A stretch of 64,000 bases of DNA from Siderastrea radians. Lineage: Eukaryota > Cnidaria > Anthozoa > Scleractinia > Rhizangiidae. The translations under genes were made by a program, and so were the position numbers. Position 1 is the first letter of the stretch; each line of letters begins with the position of its first letter. The notes under the pieces were generated by a model. That model had not been told where the DNA came from, did not search any database, and worked only from the letters and a program-made list of their open reading frames with translations. Positions 22,962-35,700 of this stretch are shown in pieces. The stretch covers positions 65,832,367 to 65,896,366 of the forward strand of contig OZ024890.1 of NCBI GenBank assembly GCA_964017195.1, in the 5' to 3' direction.

Positions 22962-23221
22962 TGTTCTTCGTTTTAAAATTCGCTGCTGTTAAGAGATAAA
23001 ATTCGCTGCTTCTCAAATATTTCACGGCACTTCTGGAACTAAATTAAATTACAAAATACTCGTTTGTTTATTAACGGTTTTATTGATTGCTTATTCTAAA
23101 GAATGAAACTGAAGGTATTTCTCTTAATTTCCCAAGGTTTTTTTCGCAGAAAATCGGTGACAATTTCGTAGAGAATGTTTCCTGATACCACCTGAAATGA
23201 GAAAGGATTCAAACATGCAGC

Positions 23222-24382
23222 ATATTTTGCGTAGTTACTAAAAGAAGGAATGAGCTATAATGACCTACAATGAGATACAATGACCTACAACGAGCTACAG
23301 TGATCTACAATGAGCCACAACGACCTACAATGAGCTACAATGAGCTACAGCGATCAACCACAATGACCTACAATGAGCTACAATGAGTTACAATGAGCTA
23401 CAATGAGCTTCAACGACCTACAATGAGCTACAATGACCTACAAAAAGCTACAATGAGCTAAAATTAGCTAGAAGGGGTTAATAGTATCACCATCCTTACC
23501 TTTTTATACCGTAGAAAGGTCGGTCCATGCGAGAGGAGAATAATTAGCGACCACTCGATCACTTCAGAAAATCACCGGAAGTAAATAAAGGCCGTTCTTT
23601 TAAGAATTAACTTAAGCATGCCATATTTTACGATTTTACGTTATCTTTTAACCGGAACTGGCCTCGATTGTTTGTCCATGACCTGTCACGGGCGTAAAAA
23701 CAAAAATAAAAAAAGTGCTCGCAAGGTATTGCAGGTCATGTGATAACGTGTGATAAAACGCTGGGCATTATTTATACACTTTATGTCATGAAGAGTACTG
23801 CACTTATATGTAGCTACATGGACTGTCACGCAACGCTTCTCACCTGCCGCGAAAGCTGCAATCATAGAAAATCTGCAAAAATCGTAGAACAGGCTGGGTA
23901 ATTCTTGGACACCTTGGATAATGTTTGGTATTCTCGGAAAGTGCTTCTTACAATGCGAGCACCTTACCCCTTTGTAAGTTACGCCAGTGAGCGGTCCTCA
24001 ACAAACAATCGAGGCCACTTCCGGTTAAAAGAGAAACGTAAAATATCGAATGCTAAAGTTTTTAAAAGAACGGCCTTTATTTACGTCTGAATGCTTTTCG
24101 CTAATTATTCTCCTCTCGCGGGACGACCGACCTTTCTGCCATATAAAAAGGTAAGGATAGTGATATTATTAACCCCTTCTAGCTAATTTTAGCTCATTGT
24201 AGCTTTTTGTAGGTCATTGTAGCTCATTGTAGGTCGTGTGTAGGTCATTGTGGTTGATCGTTGTAGCACATTGTAGTTTATTGTAGGTCATTGTAGCTCA
24301 TTGTAGATCATTATAGCTCATTGTAGGTCATTGTAGCTCATTGTAGGTCATTCCTTCTTTTAGTAACTACGGCATATTTTGA
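23222..24382. mobile_element. 1.1-kb foldback element with inverted minisatellite ends
   Basis: CATATTTTGCGTAGTTACTA at the left and TAGTAACTACGGCATATTTT at the right are inverted. Inside them are mirror arrays of GAGCTACAATGACCTACAAT (23248-23465) and its complement (24180-24350), then further inverted blocks such as AGGAGAATAATTAGCGA / GCTAATTATTCTCCTCTCGC and CCGGAACTGGCCTCGATTGT / ACAATCGAGGCCACTTCCGG. There is no transposase. Confidence 0.8.
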
Positions 24383-24557
24383 TACATGACAACCTCATTA
24401 TGTTCTGAATTTTCATTCAGTTTCAGCTCAGACAGAGCAACCATGTACAATACCGGAACGGGTACCTTCAAGTTAGCAATCTAGTAATTTTGAGCGCTAG
24501 TGCCTAGAAGATACATTGTAGCCGGTGATTTTCTTATTTTTGCCGACATTTGCAGGA

Positions 24558-24739
24558 CGTCTTGCGAATTGCCGTTATGGAAAATTTGCATACCGAGGAT
24601 CGTGCAGCGGAAGAAATTTTGATTGGCTGTTTTTTTGAATGTCAATCGATCAACAAAGTGGGCGGTAGACGTTCCGTAGAAGAGTTGTATCAGGATCTAT
24701 GTTTCGTTTCGCCCTTTCCGCCTGAATGTTTCACCGTGC
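24558..24739 (+). other. Unrecognised short reading frame interrupted by a MITE
   Basis: After CATTTGCAG an open frame of about 60 codons begins DVLRIAVMENLHTEDRAAEE and runs into the MITE at 24739. I recognise no family. It could be a decayed exon or chance. Low support. Confidence 0.2.
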
Positions 24740-25095
24740 CCCAGGGGGGTACTCGAAGTATACATGACGGGGGGGTCCGACGTATTTTTTTGGGTTGAAA
24801 ATTTACACGCTCGGTATTTTTTTGGGTCAAGAGATCTGTCACGTATTTTTTTAGGTATTAAAAAAATACGCGTATTTTTTTGGGTCTTATCTCCGAGCGA
24901 ACTTTTCGTTTCGGGTTTTCATTGCGATCGGAAAGTATTAAGGTATTTAAGTCTTGTATTTTCTTGGGTTGGAAATTTTGATGCCAGGTATTTTTTGGGT
25001 CTAAAATTTCAGGCTTGTGTATTTTTTTGGGTTTACAATATGAAGCTCCGTCGGACCCCCCCCCCGTCATGTATACTTCGAGTACCCCCCCTGGG
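24739..25095. mobile_element. MITE with ~38-bp terminal inverted repeats
   Basis: The left end CCCCAGGGGGGTACTCGAAG followed by TATACATGACGGGGGG is mirrored at 25056-25095. The interior repeats CGTATTTTTTTGGGT several times. At 356 bp without coding capacity it is a clear non-autonomous element. Confidence 0.88.
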
Positions 25096-25199
25096 CACCA
25101 TGCGAGACGAAAATAGAGCCTGATCGCAGGTTACCACCGCCCTTGCGGTTGTTTGCCGTTTGGTTAAAAAAGGGGAGGCTGTTAATTGCCCCCGCCCCC

Positions 25200-25239
25200 C
25201 CCCCCCACCCCCAAAAGGAATATAGATAAGATAAGATAA

Positions 25240-25291
<52 letters not shown>

Positions 25292-27804
25292 GGACTATCT
25301 ACCTATCTAACTAACTACAAAAATTTAATAACAACAAATTCAAAATAACAAAAGAAAAGTCTGCTTTTCATGGAGGCCGTGTCTAAAATTCACTTACATG
25401 TAAAATTTAGATATTACTTTAAACTGTGCCGACTTAATTTAGATTTGAAATCGGCCAGTGAAGATGCTTGTCTTAGGTCTACAGGTAAGTTGTTCCACAA
25501 CTGAGCTCCGCTGTACGAAAAACTTTTTTTGAGATAATCAGTTCGAGGTTGTGGAAGAACTAATTTGTTTTCGGTATTCCTTAAACGATAAGCACTAACA
25601 TCGTCACGATATACGAATCTTGATCTCAAATAATCAGGAGTCATACCATGTAATGTTTTATACATTAGGATAGACTTCTGTTCCAATCTTTGATAATAGA
25701 GTCTTCGCCACCCCAGTGTCCGGAACAAATCATCTAAATTACTATCATAGCTCGCAGACATTAGGGTACGAGCTGCGCGGTTTTGAAGCCTTTGCAGTTT
25801 TTCAGCAAGGCCCTTGTTACAGCTTCCCCACACTACGTTGCAATAATCAAATTGTGGTTGAATAAGGCTATTATAAACTTTGATTAAAATATTAAATGGA
25901 GTGAGATGCCGAATTCGTTTAATTGCACCAATGGCACAAGCTATCTTCTTAGAAATGTTTTCAATATGACACTCCCAGTTTATATTTTGATCAACATAAA
26001 CTCCGAGGGATTTAGCGGAGGTTACTTGTTCTATTGCGTTCTCATTTATAGTAAGAGAGGGACTTTCCGTAAATTGTGATAACTTCTGCCTTGATGCAAT
26101 AAGCATAAACTCAGTTTTCGTCATATTTAGAGTAAGCTTGTTAGCAGACAGCCATTCGTACACATTTCTCAGGTCGTGATTAAGGCGATAATTTATATGC
26201 TCAATGTCAGTGCTAGCAAGTGTTAGGCTAGTATCATCTGCGTACATTCTGGGTTCCGAATATGTCAGACAGTGTGGTAAGTCATTAATATATATCAAAA
26301 ACAGAAGAGGTCCCAAAATTGTTCCCTGGGGAACACCACATCTTAGACATTTCGGAGTTGACTTACAAGAATTAATATGACAAATCTGTGTTCGATTATC
26401 TAAATAAGAAACAAACCATTGATGACTGGTCCAACAAATCCCATAGTATTGCAATTTTCGCAACAAAATATCGTGATCTACTGTATCAAATGCCTTTTTG
26501 AGATCTAAAAAGACTACGGCATTAACAAGACCACGGTCTATATCCAAGGCCCAGCTATCTGTAGCTTCGATAAGTGCGGTGAGCGTGGAATGCAGAGACC
26601 GAAAACCAGATTGATGGCACGAGAGAAAGTTGTTTTTTGTTAAATAATGATAAAGTTGATCGTAAATTATCCGTTCAAAGACTTTGGCCACAACTGGAAT
26701 TACTGATATTGGCCGATAATTCGTCGGATCAGAACGCTTCCCAGAATTTTTATACAATGGAGTAACTCTGGCAGATTTCCACTCATCGGGAAAGATACCC
26801 GTCAGTAGGGATTGATTAAACATATGAGTGAGAGATTCCGCCAGTAAGTCAGGACATTCCCTTAGAAGTTTCGCTGAAATATTATCTAATCCTGTTGCCT
26901 TTGACCTACAGAGCTTTGATAGTAGTGCAAAAACACGTGTAGGTGTTGTTTTTTCAAAAACAAAATTTTTATCAGTTGCGGTAAGAAATTCGTCGAAGGA
27001 TTTATCAACTTCTGTTACGTCTCCACTAAGGCTTGGCCCAACTTCTGTGAAAAAGGAGTTTAGCATTTCTGCTATATCTGTTTGATCTTCAGAATTTACC
27101 CCACTATACTCCATTTCATTAATAACAGTTTTATTGGATTTTCGTGAGGTCAGTTCATTGATTGTTTTCCATGTTTTCCTTTGATCCCCACAACAATTGT
27201 TGAAGGCATTTTCATAATACGCTTTTTTAGCGCTGTTAATTTCCCAATTCACTTGATTTTTAACCATTCGAAATTGGTTCCAAATAAATGGATCCTTTGT
27301 CTTAATAGCCTTTCTTTTGAGGCGGTTTCTGAAATTCATCCGCTTTTTTAAAATAGTGGTTATCCATGGTGATTTAGAATCTCGTGTCCGTTTGGTCTTC
27401 ATCGGTGCGTGCTTTTCACAAACATTCAGGAATAATTCTTTCCACCTCCTCCACATATCATTAGGATCATACAATTTCTTTATATCATCCCAGGGTTGGG
27501 CTAAAATATCCGCATAGAAATTTGCGCTATTAAAATGTTTAAACTGTCTATATGTTATCAAGTTAACTCCCTTAGAGAAAGTGGGAATTGAAATTTTTCG
27601 ATATGCATAAACTAAACTGTGATCACTTATGGCGACATGAGACACCCCTGAACAATATATTTCAGTTTCAAAGAAGAGATAATTATTCGCAAGCGAAGAC
27701 AATCGCTCTGAGGGACGAATTAATACCAAACGTTGCCTAGTAAGATCTGAAGTCATTTGCAGTTGTTCTATATTGTAAGAGAGCAATGGTTTTAAATTAG
27801 ACAA
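25200..27804 (-). mobile_element. 5'-truncated LINE (CR1/L2-like) with reverse transcriptase
   Basis: A 796-codon open frame (25414-27804, minus) begins within the C-terminal part of an apurinic-type endonuclease (SDHSLVYAYRK) and continues into a full reverse transcriptase: FLDLKKAFDTVDHDIL, GVPQGTILGPLLFLIYINDL and YADDTSL (catalytic Asp pair), then the typical thumb and C-terminal region. The N-terminal endonuclease catalytic half is missing, so the copy is 5'-truncated. The 3' end reads AAATAAAGTTATC followed by repeated TTATC units (GATAA on the plus strand, 25223-25250), as CR1/L2-type LINEs end in short tandem repeats. The frame has no stop, so the insertion seems recent. Confidence 0.9.
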
Positions 27805-29204
27805 TTACAATTTCAGTTTAGATACGGCGTATGATTCATAACGCTTTCGAATTTTTATAATAATAGTAATGGTATAGTGATGGTGCCAGATAGCAGAAAC
27901 AGAGATTAAAGCAGTCCTTTTTGAAAACTTTATTCGCAGATGTGGTGATTAATTACACAGCGTAATTGCGACCACGGTGTTCAAAATGGAGAATAATGAA
28001 GAATGGATGTTACTAAAACGAGGCATGGGGAATGGGGAATGGGGAATGAGAAATAGTGGTCAGCGGTAATACCTAAAAAAGTAAGTTTGAGTCTGCGCAG
28101 TACGGCAAAGAGACGAGTGACTGCACGTGGTAAGCGAAAGATGAAAGGTAAGAATGTTTATCTGTCAGTTTTTCCTGAGTTTTTGGAATTACTGAGTTTC
28201 TGTTCATTAAAATTAACCAAAACTATTGATTTGCAGGTACTAAGACTGACAATAATGTTAAGGATCACGAGGGTATCGTTATTGACGGGTTGGTGTAAAA
28301 AGATTCGTATCACTTTGAGTACAGTCGCTTCGAGTGTAACTTTAATCTTCTCTGTATTTTGATGTTTTAGCGATGAACCAGTGACAGAGGATGATTCTAT
28401 GTTCGCAACTGGCGAAAATAAATCTTTGTTTAAGGTACGATAACGTAGAATACGGCTTGAAAATCTAAACTGAACGCTGCTTAACTGTTAGCACTTGCCA
28501 TCGAATTTTGAATTGACTTGAATGGCGTTCATATTCGAGTTACAGAGTTGTTACAATCTAGATTCATTTATCAGTGGCTTGCAGAAAGAATTGAGTGAAG
28601 TGACTGCAATATTAAGCTGTTCTTCAATTAAAAAGAAAATACCCCAGAGAAGAAGCATGGAGAATAGCTCAATAATCTAGTCACTTCACTCAGTTCTTTC
28701 TGCAAACCACTGATTATTGAATCTAGATTGTAACGACTCTGTAACTCAAATATGAACGCCATTAAATTAAAATCAATTCAAAATTCGATGGCAAGTGCTA
28801 AAAATAATTCAGCAAGGTCAGTTTAAATTTTCAAGGCGTATTCTGCCTTTTCATACCTTAAACAACGATTCATTCTCGCCATTTGCAAACATAGAATCAT
28901 TTTCTGTCGCTGCTTCGTTGCTAAAACGTCAAAATACACAGAACATTTACTCTTAGTTTTGATAATAACACTCGAAGCGACTGTACTCAAAGTGATACGG
29001 GTCTTTTTACACCAACCTGTCGATAAACGATGTAAACCTCGTGATCCATAACATTATCGTCACTCACATTACCTGCAGATCAACAGTTTTGGTTAATTCT
29101 GATAAACAGAAACTCAATAGTTCCAAAAACTCGGGAAAAACTGACAGATAAATATTCTTACCTTCCATCTTTCGCTTGCCACATCCAGTCCTCGTCTCGG
29201 AGGG

Positions 29205-29410
29205 TGTAAACTGCAGGTTGCAGGTTGCAGGTGCAGGTTGCAGGTTGCAGGTTGCAGGTGCAGGTGCAGGTTGCAGGTTGCAGGTTGCAGGTGCAGGTTG
29301 CAGGTGCAGGTTGCAGGTTGCAGGTGCAGGTTGCAGGTTGCAGGTGCAGGTTGCGAGTTGCGGGTTGCAGGTTGTGGGTAGCGGGTTGCAAGTTGCGGGT
29401 TGCAGGTTAA
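29205..29410. repeat. GCAGGTTGCAGGT minisatellite
   Basis: Tandem GCAGGTT and GCAGGT units in irregular order; the overlapping open frames encode only repeats (CRLQVAGAG) and are not genes. Inverted partner at 30866-30957. Confidence 0.95.
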
Positions 29411-30865
29411 TTACAAAGTAAAAAGCAGTTAATTAAAGGATAACAAAATTAAAGGAGTAAGAACGGCTTCAATTATTTGTAAAAATTGTCCTTTTTATAT
29501 GAAAAGGCATGCCATAAAAAAAGTCTCCCAAGTAGTTTAGTTAGGACGAAGGAATATCAAACGTTGAACAAAAGAGACTTGGCAAAGACAGAGGTGTCAT
29601 GCCGATGGGGTCATACAGTTTTACCAGGTTTTGTTCAGCAGGTTTAATTTTGCATGTTTGTAGGTTCGAGAGCAGCATTTTTGTTGTATATCATCACCAA
29701 TCCGAACCAAATAAAACCCATGATTAACACGTGAAAAGCCGATAACATCGTCAAAAGCAACGAGTTTCAAGAATTTTATTTTTTCTCGAGCGTTTCTGTG
29801 TCTTGCTTTAATAAGCATAAATTTGTGGCGGATAAAAAGTGAAAGTGCTAATACTTTCACACGGTTGTGGTTAAAAATGTACACGTTGCGCTTGAATAAA
29901 AGCGAATGAAATGCCTCAGACAAAAAAAAACACTCAGATGTTTTCGGAACAAGTGTCGAAGTATCAATGGCAATCGAAAACTAGCTTGACGGGCTGCAAA
30001 ATTGCCAAACGAGAAAAGAATTTGGCCCCAAATTTGGCCTCAAGCTCTACTTTACAATAGTGTTTGAAGAACATTCTGAAAAGAAACATTTCAAAGTTCA
30101 AGGTTGTAGTTTTCATGTTCCTATAGTTTACTAAGCAAGAATGTGCGAATACACAATAATGTGCAGCATGTTTGATTACTTGCACTTTGCACAACATATC
30201 GAATTGAAATTAAGTTGAAATGTTAATTTCAGTTCTGCAAGGTGACTGGTTTTTGGCTGGTTAATATAACTGGATTTTGTTTGCATTTATGATGCAAGCT
30301 CACTGGTAATTTCAATAAGTTCACATTATACATCAGCAGTTAAATTAATGCCCGATCCTGTAATCTTTACAATCCTGTGATCGAGTCATTCTATTGTTGT
30401 TATTAAAACCGCCTGTCTTAATACTTGTATGTATTACACCAATTGAAAAATTACGTAATGGTAATTGCTGAACTGAAGATGACAGCAGTTTGTCGAAACA
30501 TGTTTTCAAAACTTACAACTATTGTGATTTTTCCTAAAATTGTCAACTCCACGGACTTAAAAATCTCAGCATCTTCGGGAAATTTAAAGTGGGTGGCGGT
30601 TGATCTCCCTTATGGCCTCGGTTGATCATCGCCAATAGTTAACGATTAAACCGCACCTTTCACCTAATATTTCCATTCCAAACTGGGAGTGTGGCGTATC
30701 TGCGAGAACACATTGAAACGGTTCCGCAAACTTACATACCAAGAGTCTAGTCCAGTTCAAGTTTCTCATTACCAAGGTTTCTTTACAAATGAAACAATTC
30801 TGATTTTCTTGAAGAAATTTAAGTAGAAACGTACCATATAAAGATCATACATCTTCTGTTTGAAA
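29411..30865. other. Foldback interior, no gene seen
   Basis: Short open frames on both strands (up to 100 codons at 29621-29923, minus) lack recognisable motifs. Confidence 0.45.
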
Positions 30866-30957
30866 AAAATATAATCGCAACCTGCAACCTGCAACCTGCA
30901 CCTGCAACCTGCAACCTGCAACCTGCAACCTGCACCTACAACCTGCAACCTGCAGTT
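30866..30957. repeat. AACCTGCAACCTGCACC minisatellite
   Basis: Tandem CAACCTG units, the reverse complement of the array at 29205-29410; a TTTACACCCTCC flank also matches in inverted form. Confidence 0.95.
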
Positions 30958-31037
30958 TACACCCTCCGGTCCTCGTCTCTTTGCCGTACGGCGCAAACTC
31001 CAACTTATTTTTTTAGACATTACCGCTGACCACTATT

Positions 31038-31128
31038 TCTCATTCCCCATTCCCCTTTTCCCATTCCCCATTCCCCATTCCCCATTCCCCATTCCCCATT
31101 CCCCATTCCCCATTCCCCGTTTCAGTTC
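31038..31128. repeat. (CCCCATT)n microsatellite
   Basis: Tandem CCCCATT units; the inverted partner is the short GGGGAATG array at 28026-28050. Confidence 0.95.
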
Positions 31129-31165
31129 CCATTCCTCGTTTTAGTAACATCCATGAAGAATAGTT

Positions 31166-32797
31166 GTCTCCTCTCTCTCCAGTTTATACAAGGCAAGATA
31201 CTCTCTTTCCAGTTAATACAATCATCATAGACACGTCATTGACACAGGAAAATTTTCTCTGATAAATTTTACGAAAAGGTACGAGGTTTGGTGATTATTC
31301 GTCTAGCCGTTTAAAAGTTGTCTCCTCTCTCTCCAGTTTATACAAGGCAATTAAGATACTTTGTAAGGCCTAATTCAAACGTCGAACATTTCATGTGCCG
31401 AACCTAACGCGATTAAGTAAAAGCTGAGAGATCTTGATAACCAATATCACTAAACAAATAAATGTGCCCGTTCAAAACAGAGCTTGTCTTCGAGTCTTGA
31501 AGTGTTATTCCAAGAAACATAAAGATCCTGTTGCACGAATTAAAACTCGCATACCGTGTAAACTATGCACGTTGAGTTCGTTTGTTTAAAGGCATATACA
31601 TATATCTCATCATTAATTTCTAATCCACCTGAGCTTCCTACAACATTTCAGTTTCAGTTTCGAGGGATAAACACGTTTATTACAGTTTACAAGTGTAGAA
31701 GAAGGCGAGTGACATTTATACATGTTCTTAGAATAGATTACGGGATTCCCCGAAATATACGTATTTCAGTTTCAAATGCAGCCAACATATTCGCGAAAGG
31801 CGGAAGTCACAACACAACGAAAGAGAGACGTCGTTTTTTCAGGTAAGGAGATTTATTGTTTAAACATAACTAGGAAAGACCAACCATTAGGCATTAATTT
31901 TCGGATGAATATTATTATTTTCCATTGTAAACAAACCTTCCATATTCCTCTACTGGTTTACAGAAACCAGGGTCTCTCGAAAAGTTTACAGATCGCCACT
32001 CGGTCGTAGCGAGAAAGGGGGTTAGCATATCTAATACGTACACCCGTATAAAGCTTCACAGAAGTTGTGTGTGAATCCATGTAGGAATTAATGTAAAACG
32101 TGTGGAAACGCACTTGAGGGCTTGAGAAATTTGTTTTAAATATACCATTCATGAATGATGTCGCGCCGAATAGCTGAAGTATAGTCTTGAGCGAAAACAG
32201 AATTTCGAAAACGTAAATGTAGTTGTCGAAAACTGAAACTTCATTCCAGAATTTCAGTTGCTGTGTGTGTGGTAAGGGAAATTGAACACGGAGGTCAGCT
32301 AATAAGCGCAGGGAAGTTTTGGCAATGTTCATGCAAACTAACACTTCATGCAGGCAATTTACATAATTTATATTTCCATCGTCACACAACTTTCGACTTC
32401 AGTAACGTCAGTATCCCGTAACGGCATCGTCCCATGGCGCGAGTTATTAACGCAACGCCATCGGTACTAGCGTTTTGTGAAAATTGCAATTTTTTTATCG
32501 CAGAAGTTGTTGGTAAAGTCTAGCTTCATTTTAGTAAGCAAAATAATATTTCTAATAAATAAATAAATTATTATTAATAAGTTAATTAATTTATAAAAAC
32601 CTATGGATGGTTTAATGGTATTCTATCTTCCGAATGAACCTCGATCCTTTACAAGTCCAATCGTGGGAAATGAACGTGCTCTCTTTTTTTACCTATGAAA
32701 TAAGCTTTTCAGCAATCGCGACCTTAAGTGCAGAACCAGATGACAGAATTTTTGAAACATAAACTGACCACAACTCTCACCTTGTAAATCAGGAAAC
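31166..32797. other. Upstream flank of gene B, no gene seen
   Basis: Contains two copies of GTCTCCTCTCTCTCCAGTTT (about 31165, 31320) around a 100-bp block (ATCATAGACACGTCATTGAC to CGTCTAGCCGTTTAAAAGTT) that recurs at 35628-35728, and the dispersed repeat at 31788-31935. No coding region; a HEPN-type exon like that of gene A was looked for and not seen here. Confidence 0.5.
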
Positions 32798-35700
32798 ATG
32801 GAATTCAGACGAAATTCGGACTTAGCGATCCCACTTTGTCTGCCCAACAACTGCCACTGGAATCCAGCAACCGGAGAATACAGCAAAACAGGGGGTGGGC
32901 GTACGTCACTTTATGTCGTCGACGAAGCTCTTCAGAAACTCAGGACCGTAAGGGGTAAGCTTGCTAAAACTCTTTTCGTTGCGTGTAGCAACCAACAGAT
33001 ATGTTGGTCACAGATTCATCACCTCCTTTCTGCCTTCCAGGTTTCCTGTATTTGCCGCACTAAGCGCAGAAAAATTTAGCGTATGTTCAGTGAGGGCACG
33101 GTGGTGTAGTAATGTTGCACTTAACCTCCTGTAAATATTGAAAACAGCTTTCTTCCTTCCAGCAATGCTTCTTTTGTTCTCGTCAAGCTTTCTTTCTTAA
33201 CCCTATTCTGCCTGGGATTTTTTTGAGTTTCTGAGCCTGGGGGGGGGGGGGGGGGGCACTTTGTGCCCCCCTATAGATCTCGAGAAGTATTAAAGCTCTT
33301 GCGATGAAACTTGGCACGTTTGTAGCACGCCATTAGCTTAACAGATTGGGCCTATGACGTGTCAATTAGGACGTGACACGACCAGTCCGGGATCGTTATC
33401 AATTTTGATAACTCAGAGCAAAACAAACCATTAGCCAATCGCCTCTCAAATTTTTGTGCACGTGACGCTATTTGCGAGGCATCGGCCATAAATTCAATAT
33501 GGCGGACGAATGCGAGACGATTTCGGAAAGGCTGAGAAGTAGTTACATTGTACCTTCTTCAAGTGAATTTCATGTTTATATCACAGGAATATGAAAAGAA
33601 CATTATTTGAGAATGGTATTACGTATTAGACGTCCCTTCCCTCCGAACGCGGCAAGCTGCCGGAGCGCGGAGACGCAGCTGTATTCGCAGGCTAAGAAAT
33701 TATTTCCAAAAGCTGTGACATGAATTTCGAATACTTCATTGACCCAGCTCGATATCCTGTTAGTAGAGTCTCCTTCGATCTAGAAAAATCGGAGGAAGAT
33801 TGAAGGAGACTTTGCTCGCAGGATACGACGTCAAATTTTCTCAAGCAACGACTGTTCTGAGGGAAATGACAAGTGAAGGAAGACAACGATTATTCTATTA
33901 ACAAAGCGTTTATTCATTCATTTGATTACACTTTATTTTCACAGTGTTCGCTCTGTTCTTGCTTCTTTTTCTTTGCCGTGTTCATGGCAGGGAAGGTGAA
34001 CGTTCATCAGTCTGTAGTAAAAACGAAATAATCACCATGAACAAATATTGCTTTCACAAACGACGATACAGCTTATACTTGTGCTTGTATATTGAAGTAT
34101 TCTATTGCACGGGAGGTGATTGAGGCTGCAATTGTTCATGTATTTAAGACTTAATTTGCATGTGCAGAAGTTTGTTTAGAACGAAAGATATAAGCTTAGC
34201 TCTAAAGAAGCTACAACTTTCAATTTCTTGACGAAAAAGGTCTATAGCTACACTCCGTGATGCGCAACACAACATCCTGCAACAGAATTAAACACAATAA
34301 GCCGCGGCCGGGCCGGCTAAACTTTAGAATACCCGGGCACATATTTGCATGTCATTGAATATTAAACAATTGTTTCTTTTGTATTCATATGGCTCGTTCT
34401 TCAAAGCATTGAAAGATATGTAGACAAGTGGCCAGGTATTCTAAAGTCGCTCCGAGAGCAGCTCATTAAAACCACATTTAGTCGCTTAACAGACGACCAG
34501 ATTTGGTCAAATTTAACTAAGAATAACACACAGGCACTAAGCCACAAGATATCAGAAAAAGACAGATTTGAACTCGAGATCAAAGTCTTAAAGATGCGAC
34601 GCCTAACCTCATAAACTGCTCAATTCAGTCATCATTCAAACATCCTCCAAACTAAACCCACTACAAAAATATAAGAAGCAAAATTGGTCGAAAGATCGAG
34701 ATATATCAGACGCGGCTTACAAAGACGTGAAGTAGGAGTCGTGCAGGTCCTCTAATACCATTTTATAGCCGTAAGCTTAAGCTTTAAAGCTAAAATTTGT
34801 CACAGAAATTCAAACGCATCTGCGTAACAAAGTCTGGGGATTACCACAAAAATCTATTTAACGAAGCATCTTAGACATGACGGATCAAGCGACGCAGTCA
34901 ATAGGATCACAAAATGGCGGTTAGTGATGCAATCGGACTGCAAATAAAAATACCCCAGTGCACTTTTTAAATAAATCGTGCACAACGATAAACAAACGAC
35001 AAATCGAAAGGAATAAGGTTAAAGATTACGACATAATTTTTGTGGATGCCACAAAAATCTTTAAACAACTCAAATTTAACGGCAAAGTGGAAAAACATAC
35101 CTGATTTGGACGCAGAATCTGTAGTGTTCTTTCTCTTTGCGAGTAAAATTTGCTTCTTCATCGTCTGCCTTCATCCGCCATCTTTGACACACGTGGAGTT
35201 CATTCCTTCCCTGGCTTTCTCGAATAGAACTATTGGTATATAACTCGAGTATTACCGAACAAATAACGAATAAAGCTGACCAAGTACGAACATCCCCGAT
35301 TTCTGAAATGGCCGCCATGTTGTGACGTAACATGGTTATCAAAATTGATAACGATCCCGGACTGATGACGTCACAATAACGTCACAAACCCGGCATTTTG
35401 AATTTGAGGCCGTCATCTTGAATCCCAAACCTGCCGTCATACAGCTGACAATGACGTCACCAAAAAATATATGATTTTGTTCTAAGAAACATATTTAGTC
35501 AAAAGAAGCACACAAAAGTAAAAAAAATTAACTTCTTACAAACGGAGGGGGAAACCTGAAAAAGACTGAAAAAAGACAGAAAATAGTCAAAATACACTTC
35601 TGAGTAGACGGTTGCCATGGAAACGTCAATCATCATAGACACGTCATTGACACAGGAAAATGTTCTCTGATAAATTTTACGAAAAGTCACGAGGTTTGGT

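Larger units (their letters stand above)
27985..31165. mobile_element. 3.2-kb nested foldback structure
   Basis: Outer arms: GGATGTTACTAAAACGAGGC with GGGGAATGGGGAATG and GTGGTCAGCGGTAAT on the left (27995-28075), reverse-complemented at 31010-31155. Inside, 28130-28620 and 28680-29180 form a palindrome of about 500 bp per arm (CTGTCAGTTTTTCC, GATTTGCAGGT, ACTTTGAGTACAGTCGCTTC and their complements). The inner minisatellites at 29205-29410 and 30866-30957 are also inverted to one another. No transposase was found. Confidence 0.8.

Noticed and set aside
24764..25123. Open frames of 70-119 codons
   Set aside because: They are made by the repeated CGTATTTTTTTGGGT interior of a MITE.
31166..32797. 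A HEPN/TRADD exon upstream of gene B
   Set aside because: No frame on the plus strand here shows the HEPN or TRADD-N-like motifs; gene B appears to start at its cap exon.
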